A DNA stretch of 40,928 nt from Hellea sp. (GTDB lineage: Bacteria > Pseudomonadota > Alphaproteobacteria > Caulobacterales > Maricaulaceae), in NCBI GenBank assembly GCA_020629545.1, contig JAHDDC010000027.1:1-40928 (forward strand), given 5' to 3'. The translations under genes and the position numbers were made by a program. Positions 36,335-40,928 of the stretch are shown in pieces. How positions within the stretch are numbered: position 1 is the first letter of the stretch; every line of letters starts with the position of its first letter. The notes below the pieces were generated by a model. The model saw only the letters and a list, made by a program, of their open reading frames with translations, ran no database searches and was not told the origin of the DNA.

Positions 36335-37114
36335 TTAAGCGCGTTCAACCATCATCTTTTTTACTTGAGCGATTGCTTTGGCTGGATTTAACCCTTTAGG
36401 GCAAACATTAGTACAATTCATGATTGTATGGCATCGATAGAGTTTAAAAGGGTCCTCCAACGCATCCAAGCGTTCAGTGGTGGCCTCATCTCTACTATCG
36501 ATCAACCAACGATAAGCTTGCAGCAAAGCGGCCGGCCCTAAATATCGGTCTCCATTCCACCAATAACTCGGACAACTTGTAGAACAAGACGCACACAATA
36601 TACATTCATACAATCCGTTCAATTTATCCCGATCTTCGACACTTTGCTTGAATTCCTTTTCGGTTTCAGCTTCGCTAGTGTGAAGCCAGGGCTCTATTGA
36701 GGCATATTGAGCGTAAAACGTCGATAAATCCGGAACGAGGTCTCGAACAACGGGCATATGCGGCAATGGACTGATCGTAATCGCCCCACTCCCGAGTTCA
36801 TCTATACCTTTAGTACATGCCAAAGTGTTTCGCCCGCCAATATTCATGGCACATGAACCGCAAACCCCCTCACGACAGGACCTGCGAAACGATAAAGACG
36901 GATCAATTTCATTTTTGATCTTGAATAAGGCATCCAAAACCATGGGGCCGCACTCGTCCAAATCTATCTGGTAAGTATCCCACCGTGGGCCGCCGCCATC
37001 CGAAGGATCGAATCGGTAAATTTTGAAGGTCTTCATCTGGGCGCCAGAACTTGTAGCCGGCCATGTTTTGCCTTTTGAAAGTTTTGAATTTTTAGGAAGC
37101 GTTAGCTGTACCAT
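36335..37114 (-). CDS. sdhB: Succinate dehydrogenase iron-sulfur subunit
   Basis: Electron-transfer subunit of complex II, carrying electrons from the SdhA flavin to quinone. All three clusters have their ligands: [2Fe-2S] in [16 protein letters not shown] plus the later LACTKG, [4Fe-4S] in [12 protein letters not shown], and [3Fe-4S] in [17 protein letters not shown]. The length of 259 is normal. The ATG follows GAGGG. sdhA, sdhC and sdhD are not adjacent: upstream is an M16 protease gene, and no other sdh gene lies in the window. A CtrA-type box lies 54-76 bases upstream of the start. Confidence 0.97.
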   Translation of the reverse strand: MVQLTLPKNSKLSKGKTWPATSSGAQMKTFKIYRFDPSDGGGPRWDTYQIDLDECGPMVLDALFKIKNEIDPSLSFRRSCREGVCGSCAMNIGGRNTLACTKGIDELGSGAITISPLPHMPVVRDLVPDLSTFYAQYASIEPWLHTSEAETEKEFKQSVEDRDKLNGLYECILCASCSTSCPSYWWNGDRYLGPAALLQAYRWLIDSRDEATTERLDALEDPFKLYRCHTIMNCTNVCPKGLNPAKAIAQVKKMMVERA

Positions 37115-37167
37115 ATGACCCTCAGGACTGATTTCCTTGTTTATAGACGGGCCATGCTTGAATGCGA

Positions 37168-37190
37168 AGACTTAAATTGATATTAAGTCT
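37168..37190. promoter_or_regulatory. CtrA-type box in an 8-bp inverted repeat upstream of sdhB
   Basis: AGACTTAA and TTAAGTCT (8-bp perfect arms) flank ATTGATA, so the core reads TTAA-N7-TTAA (37172-37186), the CtrA half-site arrangement. It lies in the 106-base gap between the M16 gene and sdhB. CTTTTT follows on the plus strand, but no plus-strand gene needs a terminator here, so a regulatory site is the simpler reading. Confidence 0.5.
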
Positions 37191-37220
37191 CGTTCTTTTT
37201 GTCGCGGGCCAAAGTAAAGG

Positions 37221-40052
37221 CTATGGCCCCGGAACTATGTGGTAAGATACGGCATTTTCACGCTTCAAGACATCTTTGGCGATCGCTTTTACGTCGTCAA
37301 CTGTCATGTTCTGATAGGCATCATGACGCCGACGATGTCTCTCTAGACGTTCTGGATCATTTTGCGACCTAGAGATTATGCCCATCCAATAGCTGTTACT
37401 TTCCAGAGTTTCCTCAATCGATTCGCGAATGGGCCGGATAGCCCTTTCAAACAGGTCTTGATCGATCTCGCCATTTTCAAATTGTCTTGCCAAAGAATGG
37501 ATCTTCGCCTCCGCTTTTCCAATGTCCTCGGGGCTGACCTCGACGGACACACCAACATAGCCGTAATCTGGATAAATTCTGGGTGTCGTAAAAAAGGCAC
37601 TCGGGGAATAGGAAGCGCCGAGCTCCTCACGAATAACATCGTTAAGCTCTAACTGGAGCATAGATTTCAACAAATTTGTTCGCCTGACAATCATATCATC
37701 GGAACCATCGAAACCGGGCCAATAAATTCGGATAAGCGATGTTGTATCTTCGCCTGCATGGGTCAGTATCGTTGGGCGTTTATCACCTTTTGGAAAATTC
37801 AATTTGGTCTTTTCTGTCGGCAGAACTGGCGCGCTCGCGTTTACCTTCGGGAGGCTTCCAAATGTACGCGCAACCTCATCAATTACCTTTTCAATATCGA
37901 TGTCCCCGACCACACCAATTTCTATCGCCTCGCCTGGGACAACTTTCGACATCCATTGACTCACATCCCTTAGGCTAGCGCTTAGAAGCACTTCCTCCTC
38001 TGGTATTCCGAATCGCTTATCGCCAGAACGGACTAATTTGTCTAAGTCTCGAGACGCCACGCCGCCAGGGGTCGAATCGAGCGTCGGGTAGAAGGAGCCA
38101 ATATACTTGTCGTATCGCGCTTTTGCTTCATCTCGAAAACCTGGCTCTAGATAATAAGCCATCATTAAGTTTAATTGTTCAGACAAATCACCGGGCGTTG
38201 TTGATCCGTTCATTATGAGTTGTCTCGCGCCCAAACTATGACCAACGCCAACCGATTTTCCGGCCATCAATGTCGTGATTTCATCCGCTGAATGAGCCTT
38301 TAACCCGCCAAGCGTCAACGCATTGCCAAGTAACCACCGAATTCCAGTTTCGTCGTCCTCGAGGAACAACTCCCCTTTTCCATAAGTCATTTGGATTGAC
38401 AGGATCCCAGCCTGGTAAGGTGTTTTTTTGAGATTAAGCCTAACCCCATTTTCAAAAACGACTTGTTCAAAATCGATATCTTCCACAAGATCCCGACTTG
38501 CGACTTTTCCCTTCTCGCCAAATTCTGAATATGAAAATTCCGACAGGTCGTTTTCGATATTAGCGGCCAACTCGACACTTTGACTGTCACTCAACGCGTT
38601 TAGAATAGCGGCCTCCGGATTTTCTAGAACGTGTGAAGTCGACAAATACACTTGAGGACTTTCATACCCATTCCAGCTTTCTTTAAATGCGTTGTGTACC
38701 TGTTCAGGGGTTATGGTGTCAGCATAACCGTCAAAAAACTCTAAATTGGTTTCAGGACTGGTCAGGACGCTTTCGTTTGAAAAACGACCCAATATCTGCC
38801 GAGCCAATCTCGGCGTCCGGCGGGTTGCTGATCGCTCGACACTAACTTTTAGTGCCTGACGGGTATTCGCAATCTGTTCGTTAAGCTCGCTTTGACTAAA
38901 GCCAAAAAGAAAAGCCCGACGTAATTCCTGCTCTCCGGTCTTCAGGGCCGCTTCCCATTGCTCCGGTTGAGTACTCAAAGAAACAGACGATATTTTTACG
39001 GCATCATAAACCGTCGAAGAACTTGCGCCTGCGGTTATGAAGCTTGCATCCGTCGATTGCGCTATTTTACTTAATCGACGAGATAGAATTCGGTTACCAA
39101 GAGCTTCAATATAAAGCTGCTTTCGATTATGCTTGTTGTCCGCTCGGATATCTGGCGCCGCCATAACATTGAGGGAAATCGAGGTCTGTATTTCAGGGTC
39201 AGCATAATAGAACGCAGCCTTCTCTCTTTTATCTAAAGCGCTGATTTCATGTCCTTTTTTAGCAATTCCGACACCTGACCAATCATCGAAATAGGATGCT
39301 ATTTTGGAGGCTGCATAGTCTGTTTCAAAATCCCCAACTAAAACGATAAACGTGTTCTCTGGACGATAATAGCTATTGTAAAAATCACGGAACTGTTCGG
39401 ATGAAACACTTTTGATCGTTTTTTCAATACCGATTGGGAGCCGCTCAGGAATTATGGTTCCCTCGGTAAAATAATTCAGCTGAGCTATTGATGCATGGTA
39501 AGCAGGACTGGACCGCGCTCTTTTTTCAGCTAAAATTATACCGCGCTCTTTATCGATAGCGTCCTTGTCCAGTAGAAGATTGGACGCTGTTTCGCGCATA
39601 ATAAATAGGCCTTCATTGATAATATCTTCGCTAACTTCCGGAAGTTCGAGTTGATAGATCGTTTCCGTAAAACTGGTCGATGCGTTTGTATCTGCTCCAA
39701 AAGCGAGCCCAAATTTTTCCAATCTTGGAATCATTTCGCCCTCAGGAATATTCTTTGACCCGTTAAAAGCCATATGCTCGAGAAAGTGAGCTAGTCCACG
39801 CTCATCATCAGCTTCATTGATAGAGCCAGTGTCGATTCGCATGAGAAGCGTCGCAGTTTTTGACGGCGTATCATTTTGCATTACAGCATAACGTAACCCG
39901 TTTTCCAGTACACCGTATTCGACACCCGCCTCAGATAACAGATCACTGGCTTCGTGAGCAAAGTTGAACTCTTTTTCCGCGGTACATGACAGAAGTGCAT
40001 TCGTCAGAAAAACCACAAACAGCAATTTAATTTTGTCAAATCCCAACATCAT
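37221..40052 (-). CDS. M16 family zinc metalloprotease, lipoprotein (second copy)
   Basis: Full-length two-repeat M16 peptidase of the PqqL type, 943 residues from ATG 40052. The signal peptide ends at a lipobox LLSC (Cys23 in this numbering), so it is an envelope lipoprotein. The zinc motif HFLEH lies at about 89-93, and the third ligand is probably the Glu of GIILAEKRAR. The inactive C-terminal repeat has the LREELGASYSPS element near 830. The GTG at 40064 would add four residues, but GGTGG before ATGATG supports the shorter form. It resembles the protease at 2132-5023 only at family level and belongs to a different subgroup. It is divergent from the HAD phosphatase. Confidence 0.93.
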   Translation of the reverse strand: MMLGFDKIKLLFVVFLTNALLSCTAEKEFNFAHEASDLLSEAGVEYGVLENGLRYAVMQNDTPSKTATLLMRIDTGSINEADDERGLAHFLEHMAFNGSKNIPEGEMIPRLEKFGLAFGADTNASTSFTETIYQLELPEVSEDIINEGLFIMRETASNLLLDKDAIDKERGIILAEKRARSSPAYHASIAQLNYFTEGTIIPERLPIGIEKTIKSVSSEQFRDFYNSYYRPENTFIVLVGDFETDYAASKIASYFDDWSGVGIAKKGHEISALDKREKAAFYYADPEIQTSISLNVMAAPDIRADNKHNRKQLYIEALGNRILSRRLSKIAQSTDASFITAGASSSTVYDAVKISSVSLSTQPEQWEAALKTGEQELRRAFLFGFSQSELNEQIANTRQALKVSVERSATRRTPRLARQILGRFSNESVLTSPETNLEFFDGYADTITPEQVHNAFKESWNGYESPQVYLSTSHVLENPEAAILNALSDSQSVELAANIENDLSEFSYSEFGEKGKVASRDLVEDIDFEQVVFENGVRLNLKKTPYQAGILSIQMTYGKGELFLEDDETGIRWLLGNALTLGGLKAHSADEITTLMAGKSVGVGHSLGARQLIMNGSTTPGDLSEQLNLMMAYYLEPGFRDEAKARYDKYIGSFYPTLDSTPGGVASRDLDKLVRSGDKRFGIPEEEVLLSASLRDVSQWMSKVVPGEAIEIGVVGDIDIEKVIDEVARTFGSLPKVNASAPVLPTEKTKLNFPKGDKRPTILTHAGEDTTSLIRIYWPGFDGSDDMIVRRTNLLKSMLQLELNDVIREELGASYSPSAFFTTPRIYPDYGYVGVSVEVSPEDIGKAEAKIHSLARQFENGEIDQDLFERAIRPIRESIEETLESNSYWMGIISRSQNDPERLERHRRRHDAYQNMTVDDVKAIAKDVLKRENAVSYHIVPGP

Positions 40053-40261
40053 AAATCCACCCACTGTATCAAACGCTTAGATAGTGTTTGCCCAAATCAA
40101 ATCCAAACGCAAGCCCTCTGCATGTGTCTATCGCAAAAGCTGGATAGAACGGCTGATGAATTTGACGCATTAATTTTTTGTAACTGTCAGCTTTCGTTCA
40201 GGAAGTCGGTCTTAAGCAACTGGAAACTGTGATTCAACCAAAGCACTTGCCCGTTAGACTT

Positions 40262-40279
40262 GGGGGTTTTATGACCCCC
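40262..40279 (+). other. Hairpin upstream of the HAD phosphatase gene
   Basis: GGGGGT-TTTATG-ACCCCC forms a 6-bp GC-rich stem about 40 bases before the start codon. No T-run follows on either strand, so it may be a leader structure or a binding site. Nothing else is evident in the 265-base gap between the M16 and HAD genes. Confidence 0.35.
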
Positions 40280-40317
40280 GCAATAACGACGCAAAATGCG
40301 CACCAGGGAAAGAGAGT

Positions 40318-40928
40318 ATGTCCGTCAATAAATCGGCCGAACCACGCGAGATCATCGTGTTCGACTTTGACGGGACTATTACAACCAAAGACACATTTGC
40401 GCTATTTTTGCGATATTACGCTGGTACATTCACCTGGATAGCGAAAATATTTACGCTTATTCCAATTTTCATTGCCTACGGACTTCAGCTAATTGATCGA
40501 AATGCCGTAAAAGCTCATGTCATACGAAAGTTTTTCAAAAATGCGCCGGTCGATCGACTCAATAGTTCAGCTGAACAATTCGCCGCAGACGTGATTCCCG
40601 GATTGATTCGACCACAAGCTCAGCATGCTCTCAACATCCGTAAAATGGACCCTGAGTCTTTATATATATGCAGCGCATCGATTCTCCCTTACCTAAAAGC
40701 TTGGGGAGAGTCTCAAAATATCCACAACATTCTGGCAACCGAACTAGAACAACATAACGGCCATTACACAGGTCGAATCAAAGGATGGAATATTTGGGGA
40801 AATGGCAAGATTCGTCGTATTTTGGCGGAATTTGCCCCTAACAACATCAAAATCAAGGAAGCTTTTGGTGACAGCAGAGGAGATAAAGAGATGTTACACG
40901 CCGCAGAAGTGTCTCATTGGCGACCTTT
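40318..40928 (+). CDS. HAD-IB family phosphatase, 3' end outside window
   Basis: Reading from ATG 40318 (preceded by AGGGAAAGAGAG) gives 203 residues before the window edge. Motif I is IVFDFDGTITTKD (residues 13-25), with the nucleophile Asp and general-acid Asp. Motif II is probably the Ser of YICSASILPYL, and motif III/IV is KEAFGDSRGDKEML. This is the SerB/HAD-IB pattern of small-molecule phosphatases. A hydrophobic insert (WIAKIFTLIPIFIAYG) after motif I is typical of the cap region in membrane-associated HAD-IB proteins. The substrate cannot be named. Confidence 0.88.
   Translation, partial: MSVNKSAEPREIIVFDFDGTITTKDTFALFLRYYAGTFTWIAKIFTLIPIFIAYGLQLIDRNAVKAHVIRKFFKNAPVDRLNSSAEQFAADVIPGLIRPQAQHALNIRKMDPESLYICSASILPYLKAWGESQNIHNILATELEQHNGHYTGRIKGWNIWGNGKIRRILAEFAPNNIKIKEAFGDSRGDKEMLHAAEVSHWRP

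Noticed and set aside
37168..37200. Plus-strand terminator reading of the sdhB-upstream inverted repeat and CTTTTT run
   Set aside because: There is no plus-strand gene for it to end and the stem is AT-rich; the TTAA-N7-TTAA core gives a better explanation.
40229..40441. A 70-residue plus-strand frame at the start of the HAD gene
   Set aside because: It overlaps the HAD phosphatase in another frame, while the HAD frame carries the catalytic motifs.

Overview
The window looks like a chromosomal segment of a free-living alphaproteobacterium with fairly low GC. The basis is the order rel-pyrE-pdxJ-acpS-lepB-rnc-era-recO, a DUF2849-cysI-cysH sulfur operon, ParC/ParE of alphaproteobacterial type, a ZapE/AFG1 ATPase, and a TTAA-N7-TTAA (CtrA-type) box. 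A relative of Caulobacterales/Maricaulales (Hyphomonas-like) is plausible, but I cannot fix the genus. I see no phage, insertion sequence, CRISPR array or rRNA.

Layout. 1-82: 3' part of a tRNA-Leu(UAG). 104-6736, minus strand: lemA, an M48 membrane protease, an M16 lipoprotein protease, arfB, then rpmF (L32, a short gene) and eno. 6800-9058: parC (minus). 9239-9808: an RlpA-like protein (plus). 9797-21514: a tightly packed minus-strand run that reads, in transcription order, cysG, DUF2849, cysI, a DUF934-CysH fusion, rel, pyrE, pdxJ, acpS, lepB, rnc, era, recO. Most junctions in it are overlaps or gaps under 25 bases. 21616-28373, plus strand: an XRE-cupin regulator, a large autotransporter, parE and a Nudix hydrolase. 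28377-30029, minus: a small membrane protein, zapE, and a 40-residue membrane ORF coupled to zapE. 30198-32436, plus: a CmpX-like channel-family protein with a strong terminator, then an acyltransferase. 32439-36037, minus: a nitrilase and two tandem GH10 xylanases. 36335-40052, minus: sdhB and a second M16 lipoprotein protease. The window ends inside a HAD-IB phosphatase gene (plus).

How the genes work together. The cys genes form an assimilatory sulfate block: a [4Fe-4S]-type APS/PAPS reductase, a siroheme sulfite reductase and siroheme synthase. It diverges from an XRE-cupin regulator across a perfect 16-bp palindrome that lies between plausible -35 and -10 elements of cysG. The run downstream carries ppGpp metabolism, pyrimidine and B6 synthesis, ACP activation, signal peptide cleavage, RNA processing and recombination. 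Envelope proteolysis is represented by LemA/M48 and two M16 lipoproteins. The stretch from about 30.2 to 36.0 kb, between zapE and sdhB, is accessory in character (channel, acyltransferase, nitrilase, duplicated xylanases).

I found no clearly new multi-gene system. The observations most worth checking are the SutR-like palindrome and cys promoter layout, the DUF934-CysH fusion, the CtrA-type box in front of an sdhB that lacks its sdhA neighbour, the 40-residue ORF coupled to zapE, the fourfold-repeat channel protein with a structured leader, the terminator-like hairpin in the rpmF leader, and the duplicated xylanases with an altered subsite motif.
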